Shown here piece after piece: positions 53,268 through 62,209 of a stretch of DNA of 64,000 nt (the first letter of the stretch is position 1; each line of letters opens with the position of its first letter). Position numbers and translations under genes: made by a program. Below the pieces are notes generated by a model. It saw only the letters and a list, made by a program, of their open reading frames with translations. It did not search any database and was not told the origin of the DNA. This stretch comes from Ensifer adhaerens (lineage in GTDB: Bacteria > Pseudomonadota > Alphaproteobacteria > Rhizobiales > Rhizobiaceae): positions 1 through 64,000 of the forward strand of contig NZ_LGAP01000009.1 in assembly GCF_001270265.1 (NCBI RefSeq), read 5' to 3'.

Positions 53268-53697
53268 AATTGTTTGCCTGCGGTCGACCGCCTGTTGCTG
53301 CAGATGCCGTGAAAAAGGGTTAAAATCCGTAGTACTTTCGGGTGATGTTTCGCGGATCGGCCAAACATTTTTGGGCTAATATTTCGGCTTTACTTCCCAT
53401 CGCCGCAAGCGTTCGAAAAATGCTGCCGCGTGTGCCGCACACGCAGGATGGTGTCGGTCGACACTCAGGGTTAATCCTATAAGTATTTGATAATATTGCT
53501 GTATCCTGGAATTTTTCTGCTCCTTTGTATGCAGAGCTTATTGCTCTTCTAAATCATAGCGCGAATATTTGCGCTGCGGCACGGGACATTCTGTCGTGTA
53601 CTTCGTGCCCTTGCTAAATTAACTAGAAGTTAAGCGTCTTCTTTAAAACCGGAGGCCGATGAACTAGCATGTTTGTTGCGGAGGGAGAGCAACGACC
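53268..53697. promoter_or_regulatory. Promoter gap upstream of the NarL-type regulator, with CtrA box
   Basis: A 430 bp AT-rich gap without a gene. At 53619-53633 the sequence TTAA, seven bases, TTAA is a full match to the Caulobacter CtrA consensus, 64 bp before the regulator start. No other feature is clear in the rest of the gap. Confidence 0.45.
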
Positions 53698-54378
53698 ATG
53701 TCGATATCAGTTGCATTTGTTGACGACCATCCGATCCTTCTGGAAGGGCTGGTCAGTTTATATTCTGGAAAAAGTGACCTCGAAATCGTCGCGAAGGGCG
53801 AAAACGCGGTTGATGCTTTGAAAATAGTTGAAGAATTTTCACCTGAAGTTCTCGTGCTCGATTTGAGCATGCCCGGCGATGCCATTGCGGCTATCGAGCT
53901 GGTTGCGCAAAAATACAAAGACACGCGGATCATCGTCTTCACCGCAAATTCAAGCATTGAAACCGCGATACAAGTCCTGAACTACGGGGTCTCCGGCTAT
54001 GTGCTGAAAGGCAGCAGCGCCAGCGACCTGCACGAGGCCATACGCACGGTCTATGACGGCGAGACGTTCATCACGGCGGGGTTCGCGACCAAGGTCATCA
54101 TGGCGATGAAGACTGCGGAAATCCGTCGGCGGTCCCAGGCACAACGACGCCTGAGCCTGCGCGAAGAACAGATCGTTCGCCATCTCATGCGTGGCAGCAC
54201 GAACCGCGAAATAGCGGCCTGTCTTGATATCAGCGAAAAGACCGTCAAGCATTACATGACGGTCTTGATGCAGAAACTCGACGTCAGGAACCGCGTGGAA
54301 GTGGTGCTGGCAGCGCAGCGGCTGGATGTGTTGCCGGACGGCTCGGCCGAACGCAGCGCATCACGGCGCATCAATTAG
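53698..54378 (+). CDS. NarL/LuxR-type response regulator
   Basis: A 226-residue regulator. The receiver domain has the acidic pair in FVDDHP, phosphoacceptor Asp in VLVLDLSMPG (about 58) and the conserved Lys in YVLKGSSA. The C-terminal LuxR helix-turn-helix is LSLREEQIVRHLMRGSTNRE and ISEKTVKHYMTVLMQKL. It faces a NarX-type kinase gene immediately downstream (converging), so the two probably form a pair. The upstream CtrA box suggests cell-cycle control. Confidence 0.9.
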   Translation: MSISVAFVDDHPILLEGLVSLYSGKSDLEIVAKGENAVDALKIVEEFSPEVLVLDLSMPGDAIAAIELVAQKYKDTRIIVFTANSSIETAIQVLNYGVSGYVLKGSSASDLHEAIRTVYDGETFITAGFATKVIMAMKTAEIRRRSQAQRRLSLREEQIVRHLMRGSTNREIAACLDISEKTVKHYMTVLMQKLDVRNRVEVVLAAQRLDVLPDGSAERSASRRIN

Positions 54379-54400
54379 GCGATCGGATTCGATCGCTTAA

Positions 54401-54431
54401 GAACGCCGCATTCCGCGCGAATGCGGCGTTC
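54401..54431. terminator. Perfect 12-bp hairpin between converging two-component genes
   Basis: GAACGCCGCATT and AATGCGGCGTTC close a seven-base loop. The tails are weak in T, so it may work with another factor, but its place between converging genes fits a bidirectional stop. Confidence 0.55.
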
Positions 54432-54477
54432 AAGGCATTTCGGCCATTGCCGCCTGCGCGTGAGGTTTCATCCAAGC

Positions 54478-55971
54478 CTATTGGGGATCAAGCGAACCGC
54501 CGCTCTGATCGAGCGGCAGGACCGCCGTCACCACGGTCCCGTTCGGTCGACGGATCGTGCGCATGCGGCCGCCAAAGGCGCGAATGCGGCGTTTCTGCGT
54601 GATGGTGCCGAGCCCTGTGCGGCCGTTGCTGCGTGTCTTTGCTGATGCCGATGGTGCGACACCCACATCGGCCACCGTGATGAACAGGCGGTTATGGCGC
54701 GTGCCGTAACGCAGGTGCTGGCGGTTACCCGGCGCATGCCGCTCGCTGTTCATCAGGGCTTCCTGGATGAAGCGATAGACGCAGATGTTGAGGTGCGCAT
54801 CGACCTTCTGCGACGCGATCAACCCGACGACGTCGATGTCGCGGCCAATGAGATCCACATGCCGCCTTACCGCAAGCAGGATCGTGTTATCGAGGGACAT
54901 ATCGTCGAGTTCCGGCAGCACGAGATCCGTCGAAATGTTCCTCAGTTCCTCAAGCACGGCTGTGACGGTGCTGACCATCTTGTCGATATCCTGCGGCCTC
55001 ATCGGGTCCGTTGGTTGGCCGTCAGCCGGCTTCGAAGTCATGTCGCTCAGCTTCAGCTTGAGCAATGTCAGCAGTTGCACCGGACCGTCGTGCAGATCCG
55101 TACCGATCTGGTCGAGGATCATCTCATTGAGCTTGCCGGCTTCGAGCCGTGCGGTCTCAGCAGCCCCGCGCAGCCGTCGGTTCTGATTGGAAAGTTCGAG
55201 TGCCCGTCCAAGGCTATGGCGGATGGCGGCATGCTGACGATCAATGAGCCGGCTGCCGCTGCGCACGATCAGGAACAGCAGTGCGAGCATCGGCACCGAG
55301 ACCAGGAGTACGATGTCGATCGTCTCCCGCCAGGCCGTCGACAACTCACCTACCAGAAAATCGGGGCGTTCGTAAAATTCGCCGACAAGCAGCACCTTGC
55401 CCGCCTCGTCGCGCACGAGCGGCGCATAGACCTCGATGTACATGCCGCGCTGCTCGTCGCCGCTGTATTCGTGTTTCTCGATCATTGTGCGGGAAACGAC
55501 GATCTCGCCCCTAAGGGCGCGCTGTAGCTCGTCAAAGACAATCTCTTCGTCGATCATTTGGCCCGTAGTCGAATACATCAAGCTTCCGTTTGGCTCCCAG
55601 ATCTTCAGCTCGTGGACATGTTGGCCAAGTGCGCTGGTGCCGAGAAGTTGCTTCAGCTTGTCTTCGACGATCGGCGGAAGCGTTCCGCGTTTGATATCCT
55701 CATCAGAGATCAGCGGCGCAACGAATGTCTGGAGATAGGCGGCGCCGAGCGAGCCGACGCTATTGAACACGGTTCTCTCAAGGCGGTGCGTCGTCCAGAT
55801 CGTGAGGGCGATCATCAGCGCCACGACGACGAAGGAGGCAATGATGATGAACTGAACCTCGAGCCGCAGCCGCTGGAACGTCGACAGCAGGTTTCGCAAG
55901 ATGGCTGGCCGGCTCAAGTTCTGCAGGAAGGTTTGCTTGGCCGTTTCTGTGTCGTTCCTGGCGGAGTCCAT
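54478..55971 (-). CDS. NarX-type sensor histidine kinase
   Basis: A 497-residue membrane kinase. Two membrane helices (about 40-60 and 236-255) bound a periplasmic sensor of about 175 residues. The HisKA_3 domain has the phospho-His in DLHDGPVQLL, and the ATPase domain shows FIQEALMNSERHA and GRTGLGTITQKRRI; the glycine box is slightly degenerate. It should phosphorylate the NarL-type regulator encoded opposite. The signal is not evident from the sensor sequence. Confidence 0.88.
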   Translation of the reverse strand: MDSARNDTETAKQTFLQNLSRPAILRNLLSTFQRLRLEVQFIIIASFVVVALMIALTIWTTHRLERTVFNSVGSLGAAYLQTFVAPLISDEDIKRGTLPPIVEDKLKQLLGTSALGQHVHELKIWEPNGSLMYSTTGQMIDEEIVFDELQRALRGEIVVSRTMIEKHEYSGDEQRGMYIEVYAPLVRDEAGKVLLVGEFYERPDFLVGELSTAWRETIDIVLLVSVPMLALLFLIVRSGSRLIDRQHAAIRHSLGRALELSNQNRRLRGAAETARLEAGKLNEMILDQIGTDLHDGPVQLLTLLKLKLSDMTSKPADGQPTDPMRPQDIDKMVSTVTAVLEELRNISTDLVLPELDDMSLDNTILLAVRRHVDLIGRDIDVVGLIASQKVDAHLNICVYRFIQEALMNSERHAPGNRQHLRYGTRHNRLFITVADVGVAPSASAKTRSNGRTGLGTITQKRRIRAFGGRMRTIRRPNGTVVTAVLPLDQSGGSLDPQ

Positions 55972-56220
55972 GAGATTTGCCCGATCACGTGCTGGCGCCT
56001 TTATATGCTCTATTCCTTAAAAATGCCTCCGCCGATTCCGGCATCATCGACAAAAAGATTCCACAAACCGGACGGGTGCAAGGGAATTCTGCAGCCAATC
56101 AAATGGTTGACCTTTCCTCGAGGGGAAGGAGCTGCCCTGTGGTGATCGGCCCAGCTCGGCGCTGCAGCGGAATCGGACCTCGGCCAGCGGGCGGCTGATC
56201 GAGAACACTGTGGTTCCGCG

Positions 56221-56460
56221 TCAGGCGCCCTTGCGGATCAGGAAGCGATGCCCGCCTTCTGCCGGGCAAGCCGCTTCAAGGCTATGGCCGTCTTCCCGGC
56301 AGAAATGCGGGATATCGATCACCGCCATCGGGTCGGTGGTCTCGATCTCGAGCAGTGCGCCTGCGGCCATGGAGGCGATACGCTTGCGGGCCTTCAAAAC
56401 GGGAAGGGGGCATTTAAGCCCCCTGAGGTCGTAGACCGTCTTTCCTTCGTCAGGCATCAA
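56221..56460 (-). CDS. tusA: Sulfur carrier protein TusA
   Basis: A 79-residue sulfur carrier. The signature Cys-Pro-x-Pro is in DLRGLKCPLPVLKARKRIAS, and the fold pattern with a C-terminal RKGA is normal. It passes sulfur to molybdenum cofactor, tRNA thiolation and other systems. Its start overlaps the stop of the L,D-transpeptidase by four bases (ATGA), an odd pairing for a sulfur carrier. The 249 bp upstream of the kinase side holds no gene. Confidence 0.92.
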   Translation of the reverse strand: MMPDEGKTVYDLRGLKCPLPVLKARKRIASMAAGALLEIETTDPMAVIDIPHFCREDGHSLEAACPAEGGHRFLIRKGA

Positions 56461-57932
56461 TTGCCCCAGATCTTCCAGAATGGGCGCTTCTTCGGCGGTT
56501 CCTCGACGGCAACAGGTGCTTCAGCCGCTGGCGCCGCTGCGCCCTCAGCACTTGCGGATGCCATCGCGGCACTCTCAGGCTGAGCATTTTGAGGTGCTGC
56601 GGCCGACCGTGTCTGCTTTGCCGCTGCTCCTGCCGGCTGCACCTGCGGCTGAACGGCGGCCTGCTCATCCGGGGCCACAGCGACGGGCGCGGGTGCCTGC
56701 GCCTGTTCTGCGGCCTCGCCCTTGGAGAACAGGCTCCAGAAGGACTTCTTCGCCGGCTGCTGCTCGACGGCCGCCTGCAGTACGGGCTGAGGGATGGGAT
56801 TGGCGGCGGGAACGGGCACGTGGGTGCCACCCTTGGTCGCCTTTTCCAGTTCCTTCTTCTGGATCTCGACAGCCAGCTTGGTTTCTTCGGCTTCCTTCTG
56901 CTCGGCCAGCTTCTTCTCGAGGTCGCTCGCCTTCATCAGCTTGCCGGCATCGATCGAGTTGCCGGTCGGCGCGTAGGCAAGCTCGCGGCCGGCGCGCTGC
57001 TTGGCGACGATCGCCTTGCGCTCAGCTTCGCTCGGCTCATACCAGACCATGCCATCGTACTTCTTCATGGCCTTGTCGTAGTCGAGCTTATAGCCCTTCT
57101 CGAACGTCGACATGGCCATCTGCAAGGCAGGCGGGGTCGACATGGCCGGGCATGTTCCACCCGGATTGAAAGCGCCGCTGCCCTGTTGGTTGAAGACGTA
57201 TTTCTTCTCGCAGACATTGATCTCAGGCGGACGCTTGGTGACTTCGAACTGGTCGTAGCCGACCTTGAGCATGTTCCAGAAATCGATGTTCGGATTGTTG
57301 CGATGACGCGCCATGTTCTCGGCGGTCATGCGGAAGGGGAAAGCTTGCAGCTGGACGCTTTGCTGCCCGCCCTTGAAGGCGTCGCGTGCCATGGCGAAAA
57401 TTTCGATCATCTGCTCGTCGGTCATCGAGTAGCAGCCGGACGACGAACAGGCGCCGTGGATCATCAGATGCGTACCCTGACGACCGTTGGCGCGGTCATA
57501 GGTGTTGGGGTAGCCGGTGTTGATCGCCAGATAGTATTTCGAGTTGGGATTCAGCTGTTGCGGGAACAGCGGATAGAAGCCTTCCGGCGCCTGACGGTCG
57601 CCTTCCTTCACTTTCGGACCGAGTTTGCCCGACCAGGCGCAGATCTTGTAGCTCTTCAGCAGCTGGAAGCGGTTGGACGTGTTGGCCTTCCAGACCTCGA
57701 GCGTGCCTTCTTCCTTGAAGATGCGCAGGGCGATCGGGGATGTCTTCTGCATCCCGAGCTCGCTCATCTTGGCGCTCATCGTGCTTGAGAGCTGGTACTC
57801 GGTCTTGTTCTTGACAGCCGAAAGATCGACTGCCGCCGTATCCAGGGCATCGTTGGTGCAGCCGGCAAGCAGCGCGGCAACAGCGGCGGTGGCTACAAGG
57901 TTTCTCAAGCGCATCAGCGAAAGCCCGTTCAA
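56457..57932 (-). CDS. Lipoprotein L,D-transpeptidase (YafK-like)
   Basis: A 491-residue murein enzyme. A lipobox signal (TAAVAALLAGCTN) predicts anchoring to a membrane. The YkuD-type catalytic core lies at about 68-225 and includes HGACSSSGCYSM with the active Cys. The C-terminal 200 residues are a Lys/Ala/Glu helical stretch, then an Ala/Pro/Gln-rich tail ending FWKIWGN. Such enzymes cross-link peptidoglycan or attach lipoprotein. The extra low-complexity tail exceeds the typical length of about 250-300 residues for YafK. Confidence 0.88.
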   Translation of the reverse strand: MNGLSLMRLRNLVATAAVAALLAGCTNDALDTAAVDLSAVKNKTEYQLSSTMSAKMSELGMQKTSPIALRIFKEEGTLEVWKANTSNRFQLLKSYKICAWSGKLGPKVKEGDRQAPEGFYPLFPQQLNPNSKYYLAINTGYPNTYDRANGRQGTHLMIHGACSSSGCYSMTDEQMIEIFAMARDAFKGGQQSVQLQAFPFRMTAENMARHRNNPNIDFWNMLKVGYDQFEVTKRPPEINVCEKKYVFNQQGSGAFNPGGTCPAMSTPPALQMAMSTFEKGYKLDYDKAMKKYDGMVWYEPSEAERKAIVAKQRAGRELAYAPTGNSIDAGKLMKASDLEKKLAEQKEAEETKLAVEIQKKELEKATKGGTHVPVPAANPIPQPVLQAAVEQQPAKKSFWSLFSKGEAAEQAQAPAPVAVAPDEQAAVQPQVQPAGAAAKQTRSAAAPQNAQPESAAMASASAEGAAAPAAEAPVAVEEPPKKRPFWKIWGN

Positions 57933-58124
57933 ACCAAAACTCGTCAGTGCGAGCCGCGTCCGACGGGAGGGCTCTTAGGGAATCAGTAAGCCATTATACT
58001 TCACGAATTCTTAACCCTGCAGGATGCCCTGCGCACGCCGTTGTTCATGACCCCACGAATATGGCCAAGATTTGGCCACAGTCCGATTTGTGGTTGCGAA
58101 TTTTCGTCGAACAATCGCTTGGGC

Positions 58125-59078
58125 TCAGAGGTTCCGGCCGATATTCAGGTATTTCTGTCGGCGATCGCTACGCAGTTCGTCGCCGTTGCGTCCGGACAGT
58201 TCCTTCAGCGCATCGGCAATCACCGTTCCGGTGCGGGCGATGACCGACTGCGGGTCGCGGTGTGCGCCGCCGACCGGCTCGGGAATGATGCCGTCGATCA
58301 CGCCCAGCGCCTTCAGATCTTCAGACGTGATCTTCATGTTGCTGGCCGCTTCCTTGGCGCGGGTCGAATCGCGCCAGAGGATCGAGGCCGCACCTTCCGG
58401 CGAGATGACGCTGTAGATGGCATGCTCGAGCATATAGACGCGGTTGCCGGTGGCGATCGCGATGGCGCCGCCGGAGCCGCCTTCGCCGATGACGACGGTG
58501 ACGATCGGCACGCGCACGTTCAGGCACATTTCGGTCGAGCGGGCGATGGCTTCCGCCTGGCCGCGTTCTTCCGCGCCGACGCCGGGATAGGCACCGGCGG
58601 TGTCGATCAGCGTGATCAGCGGCAGGCTGAAGCGGTCGGCCATTTCCATGATGCGGATGGCCTTGCGATAGCCTTCAGGGCGCGGACTGCCGAAGTTGTG
58701 CTTGATGCGCGACTTGGTATCGCTGCCCTTTTCCTGGCCGAGGACGGCGACCGGCATGCCGCGGAAGCGCGCAAGCCCGGCCTGGATGGCCTCGTCGTTA
58801 CCATAGTTGCGGTCGCCGGCGAGCGGCGTGAACTCGGTGAAGAGTTCCGCGGAGTAGTCGAGGAAATGCGGACGCGAGGGGTGGCGGGCAACCTGGGTCT
58901 TCTGCCACGGCGTCAGCTTCGAATAGATCTCGGCCATCGCATCGCGGACGCGCGTCTCGAGCCGTTCGACCTCATCCGAAGTGTTCACACTCTCGTCTTC
59001 GCCGGCGAGCTTCTTCAATTCGAGAATCTTGCCTTCGAGGTCGGAGATAGGTTTTTCGAAATCGAGATAGTTGTGCAT
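58125..59078 (-). CDS. accA: Acetyl-CoA carboxylase carboxyltransferase alpha subunit
   Basis: Transfers the carboxyl group from biotin to acetyl-CoA in fatty acid synthesis, together with AccD. Of 317 residues from the start at 59078, the N-terminal coiled start MHNYLDFEKPISDLEGKILE leads into the crotonase-like core with TLIDTAGAYPGVGAEERGQ and IGEGGSGGAIAIATGN. This length is standard. It follows xerD by 64 bp on the same strand, an arrangement common in rhizobia. Confidence 0.97.
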   Translation of the reverse strand: MHNYLDFEKPISDLEGKILELKKLAGEDESVNTSDEVERLETRVRDAMAEIYSKLTPWQKTQVARHPSRPHFLDYSAELFTEFTPLAGDRNYGNDEAIQAGLARFRGMPVAVLGQEKGSDTKSRIKHNFGSPRPEGYRKAIRIMEMADRFSLPLITLIDTAGAYPGVGAEERGQAEAIARSTEMCLNVRVPIVTVVIGEGGSGGAIAIATGNRVYMLEHAIYSVISPEGAASILWRDSTRAKEAASNMKITSEDLKALGVIDGIIPEPVGGAHRDPQSVIARTGTVIADALKELSGRNGDELRSDRRQKYLNIGRNL

Positions 59079-59142
59079 GAGATGCGTTTCCGATCGTTTT
59101 GCGACAAGGACCTGCCGGCCGAAACCAGCCTGCCCGGCGGTC

Positions 59143-60105
59143 CTAATCCTGTTTTTTCGCCTGTTTGGCAAGAGGGTGATGGTTTTGCACGAGGTCGTGC
59201 AGCCGTTCTTCCAGAACATGTGTATAGATTTGTGTCGTGGAAATGTCCGAATGACCCAACAGTTCCTGCACGGCACGGAGGTCGGCGCCGTTGGCAAGCA
59301 GGTGGCTGGCGAAGGCATGGCGCAGCACATGTGGCGAGATTGTTGCCACGCGGATACCGGCACGCGCGGCGAGCGATTTCAACTCGCGGGCAAAGACCTG
59401 GCGAGGGAGAAAACCCGCCTTTGCAGACGACGGAAACAACCACGGGCTTTCGCGCTCGCCCTTGTCCGCTTTCGCAAACTCTTCAGCCAGAGCCGCACCG
59501 TAAAGCCGCATTGCGCGGATCGCTGCCTGGGACAGCGGTACCAGCCGCTCCTTGTTGCCCTTGCCGCGGATGACGAGAAAGCGTCCATCCTGGGCGAGCA
59601 CGCTTGCCGGCAGCGACACCAGTTCGCTGACGCGCATCCCGGTCGCGTAGAGAAGCTCCATCAAGGCATGCATGCGCAGCTTGGTAAACCGCTCCGGCCC
59701 GTCTGTCGTGGCCTCGGCTTCGGTCTCGGCCCGGCCGATCAGCCGTGAAACGTCGTCGACGCTCAGCGTCTTCGGCAGGCTTCTGCCCTTCTTCGGCGCA
59801 TCGAGGATGCCCGTCGGGTCGTCGCCGCGCAGGCCCTCGGCATAGAGAAACTTGTAGAACTGTCTGAGCGCCGACAGTCGCCGCGCCTGCGAGGACGGCT
59901 TGAAGCCTTGGCCCGCCAGATGGGCGAGATAATGCCGGAGATCGTCGGTTGCGGCGCTCGTGAGCCCCGTTCCTCGGCTGCGCATGTGGGACAATGCGTC
60001 TTCCAGATCGCGCTCGTAGGATTGCAGCGTATTGACGGCGGCGCCGCGTTCGGCGCTCATCATTTCGAGGAAGGCCTCGACATGTGCCGCGGAAAGATCG
60101 CTCAT
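59143..60105 (-). CDS. xerD: Site-specific tyrosine recombinase XerD
   Basis: Resolves chromosome dimers at dif with XerC. Of 320 residues, the N-terminal SAM-like domain (about 5-95) precedes the catalytic domain. Arg in [13 protein letters not shown], Lys in [22 protein letters not shown] and the nucleophile Tyr in TQIYTHV are all present. It is translationally coupled by an ATGA overlap to the small membrane-protein gene upstream. No dif site is visible in this window. Confidence 0.95.
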   Translation of the reverse strand: MSDLSAAHVEAFLEMMSAERGAAVNTLQSYERDLEDALSHMRSRGTGLTSAATDDLRHYLAHLAGQGFKPSSQARRLSALRQFYKFLYAEGLRGDDPTGILDAPKKGRSLPKTLSVDDVSRLIGRAETEAEATTDGPERFTKLRMHALMELLYATGMRVSELVSLPASVLAQDGRFLVIRGKGNKERLVPLSQAAIRAMRLYGAALAEEFAKADKGERESPWLFPSSAKAGFLPRQVFARELKSLAARAGIRVATISPHVLRHAFASHLLANGADLRAVQELLGHSDISTTQIYTHVLEERLHDLVQNHHPLAKQAKKQD

Positions 60106-60251
60106 GGGGTCTTGTTGACCCGTTCGGAGGGGATCTTCACGGTCACGTTCCGCTCGACCGGCTCGACGAAGGTGACGAGCGCGATCATCGTGCCGTAGAT
60201 CAGCCCGGCGATGACGCCGCAGAAAAACAGGAACCGGAAGAGGGTGGGCAT
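60102..60251 (-). CDS. 49-residue membrane protein coupled to xerD
   Basis: Starts [20 protein letters not shown], one or one-and-a-half membrane helices, and ends with a basic-acidic tail [11 protein letters not shown] strong AGGAG lies six bases before the start. Its stop overlaps the xerD start (ATGA), so the two are translated together. No function is known to me. Confidence 0.75.
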   Translation of the reverse strand: MPTLFRFLFFCGVIAGLIYGTMIALVTFVEPVERNVTVKIPSERVNKTP

Positions 60252-60263
60252 TTCAGTCTCCTG

Positions 60264-60326
60264 TGCATGGTTCCTTAAACCGGAGCGAATTTAAGGATAA
60301 AATCATGCAGCCGTTGAATGTGCTAC
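60264..60326 (-). repeat. Rhizobial intergenic repeat, half copy
   Basis: An inverted copy of the second half of the repeat at 9865-9968, sharing TGCATGATTTTATCC and the TAGCACAT flank. It fills part of the gap between the small membrane-protein gene and aroK. Confidence 0.65.
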
Positions 60327-60492
60327 GGCAACCTTGTGCGCGTCGGACCGGACGCGCCGCACTTTGGCGGATGCTCGATCTATATGAACGCCCCTTTCGC
60401 CAAGTTCAAGAAGCATGCACGGACGCGCGCGACGGCTTGACGCTCCACCCCGATTTGTCGATACCGAAAGGGAATGGGGAATAAGAAGTCCA

Positions 60493-61083
60493 ATGAACGA
60501 CGTGATCGAACCGGTTTCCGCGACGCTTGCCGAACGGGCGAAGCTTGCGCTCGGTAAACGCAATCTCGTTTTCATCGGCCTGATGGGCGCCGGAAAATCG
60601 GCGATCGGCCGGCTGACGGCGCAGGCGCTCGGCATTCCCTTCGTCGATTCCGACCACGAGATCGAGCGCGTCTCGCGCATGACGATCAGCGATCTCTTCG
60701 CCCGTTATGGCGAGGACGAGTTTCGGGCGCTGGAAACGCGCGTGTTGAAACGCCTGCTGCGCACCGGCCCCCGCGTCGTTTCCACCGGCGGCGGCGCCTA
60801 TGTCAACGAGCGATCACGGCGCCCGATCAAGCGCGGCGGCCTGACGATCTGGCTCAACGCCGAACTGGACGTGCTCTGGGAGCGGGTCAACAAGCGCGAT
60901 ACGCGTCCGCTCTTGAAGACCGAAAACCCGAAGCAGACCCTCGAAAACCTGATGCGCGCCCGTTACCCGATCTACGCCGAGGCCGATCTGACGGTATTGT
61001 CGCGCGATGTGAACAAGGAGACGATGGTGGAAGAGGTTCTCACCGCCGTCATAGATTTCCGGAAAGTGCCAAATGATGACTAG
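60493..61083 (+). CDS. aroK: Shikimate kinase
   Basis: Phosphorylates shikimate in the chorismate pathway. Of 196 residues from the start at 60493, Walker A GLMGAGKSAIG is near 32-42. The shikimate-binding DSDHEIE, the GGG loop VVSTGGGAYV and the lid arginine in RDTRPLL are present. It overlaps aroB by 11 bp. An N-terminal extension of about 20 residues is usual in rhizobia. Confidence 0.96.
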   Translation: MNDVIEPVSATLAERAKLALGKRNLVFIGLMGAGKSAIGRLTAQALGIPFVDSDHEIERVSRMTISDLFARYGEDEFRALETRVLKRLLRTGPRVVSTGGGAYVNERSRRPIKRGGLTIWLNAELDVLWERVNKRDTRPLLKTENPKQTLENLMRARYPIYAEADLTVLSRDVNKETMVEEVLTAVIDFRKVPNDD

Positions 61084-62209
61084 CCATGTGATGCCCGCCG
61101 CCGAGCGCAAGGTTCGTGTCGATCTCGGCGACCGTTCCTACGACATTCTGATCGGCCCGGGGCTGATCGCTGCCGCGGGCAGCGAGATCGCCTCGCGCCT
61201 CAAGGGGCGCAAGGTGGCCGTCATCACCGACGAGAATGTGGCGCCTCGCTATCTCGATCAGTTGATGGCAAGCCTCAAGGGCAGGGATATCGAGGGCGTG
61301 TCGCTGGTGCTGCCCGCCGGCGAGAAGACGAAGAGCTTCGAGCATCTCATCCCGGTCTGCGAGACGGTGCTTGGCGCCCGGATCGAGCGCAACGACGCGG
61401 TGATCGCGCTCGGCGGCGGCGTCATCGGCGATCTGACCGGCTTTGCGGCGGGCATCGTGCGTCGCGGCTCGCGCTTCATCCAGATCCCGACATCGTTGCT
61501 GGCGCAGGTCGATTCTTCGGTCGGCGGCAAGACCGGCATCAATTCGCCGCACGGCAAGAACCTGATCGGCGTCTTCCACCAGCCGGATCTGGTGCTCGCC
61601 GACACGGACGTGCTCGACACGCTGAGCCCACGCGAGTTCCGCGCCGGCTATGCCGAGGTTGCGAAATACGGCCTGATCGACAAGCCGGACTTCTTCGCCT
61701 GGCTGGAGAAGAACTGGCAGGCGGTGTTTTCCGGCGGGGCCGCCCGCATCGAGGCGATCGCCGTCAGTTGCCAGGCCAAGGCTGATGTCGTGGCGGCGGA
61801 CGAGCGCGAGAACGGCCAGCGTGCGCTGCTCAATCTCGGCCACACCTTCGGCCACGCGCTGGAGGCCGCCACCGAATACGATAGCACCCGGCTGGTGCAT
61901 GGCGAAGGCGTGGCGATCGGCATGGTGCTGGCGCACCAGTTCTCGACGCGCATGAACCTTGCAAGCGCCGATGATGCGAGCCGGGTGGAAGCGCATTTGA
62001 GAGCCGTCGGCCTGCCGACGCGCATGTCCGAAATCCCCGGCCGCCTGCCGCCGGCCGAACGGCTGATGGACGCAATCGCCCAGGACAAGAAGGTCAAGGG
62101 CGGCAAGCTCACCTTCATCCTGACTAGGGGCATTGGCCAGTCCTTCGTCGCCGATGATGTGCCGTCCTCCGAGGTCCTGAGCTTCCTGGGGGAAAAACAC
62201 CCCCAATGA
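61073..62209 (+). CDS. aroB: 3-dehydroquinate synthase
   Basis: Makes the first ring of the shikimate pathway using NAD and zinc. Of 378 residues, the NAD region GGGVIGDLTGFAAGIVRRG, substrate residues in DSSVGGKTGINSPHGKN and zinc ligands in NLGHTFGHALEAATEY and HGEGVAIGM are complete. It is the second gene of an operon with aroK, and its stop overlaps the CorC gene start by four bases. Confidence 0.97.
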   Translation: MMTSHVMPAAERKVRVDLGDRSYDILIGPGLIAAAGSEIASRLKGRKVAVITDENVAPRYLDQLMASLKGRDIEGVSLVLPAGEKTKSFEHLIPVCETVLGARIERNDAVIALGGGVIGDLTGFAAGIVRRGSRFIQIPTSLLAQVDSSVGGKTGINSPHGKNLIGVFHQPDLVLADTDVLDTLSPREFRAGYAEVAKYGLIDKPDFFAWLEKNWQAVFSGGAARIEAIAVSCQAKADVVAADERENGQRALLNLGHTFGHALEAATEYDSTRLVHGEGVAIGMVLAHQFSTRMNLASADDASRVEAHLRAVGLPTRMSEIPGRLPPAERLMDAIAQDKKVKGGKLTFILTRGIGQSFVADDVPSSEVLSFLGEKHPQ

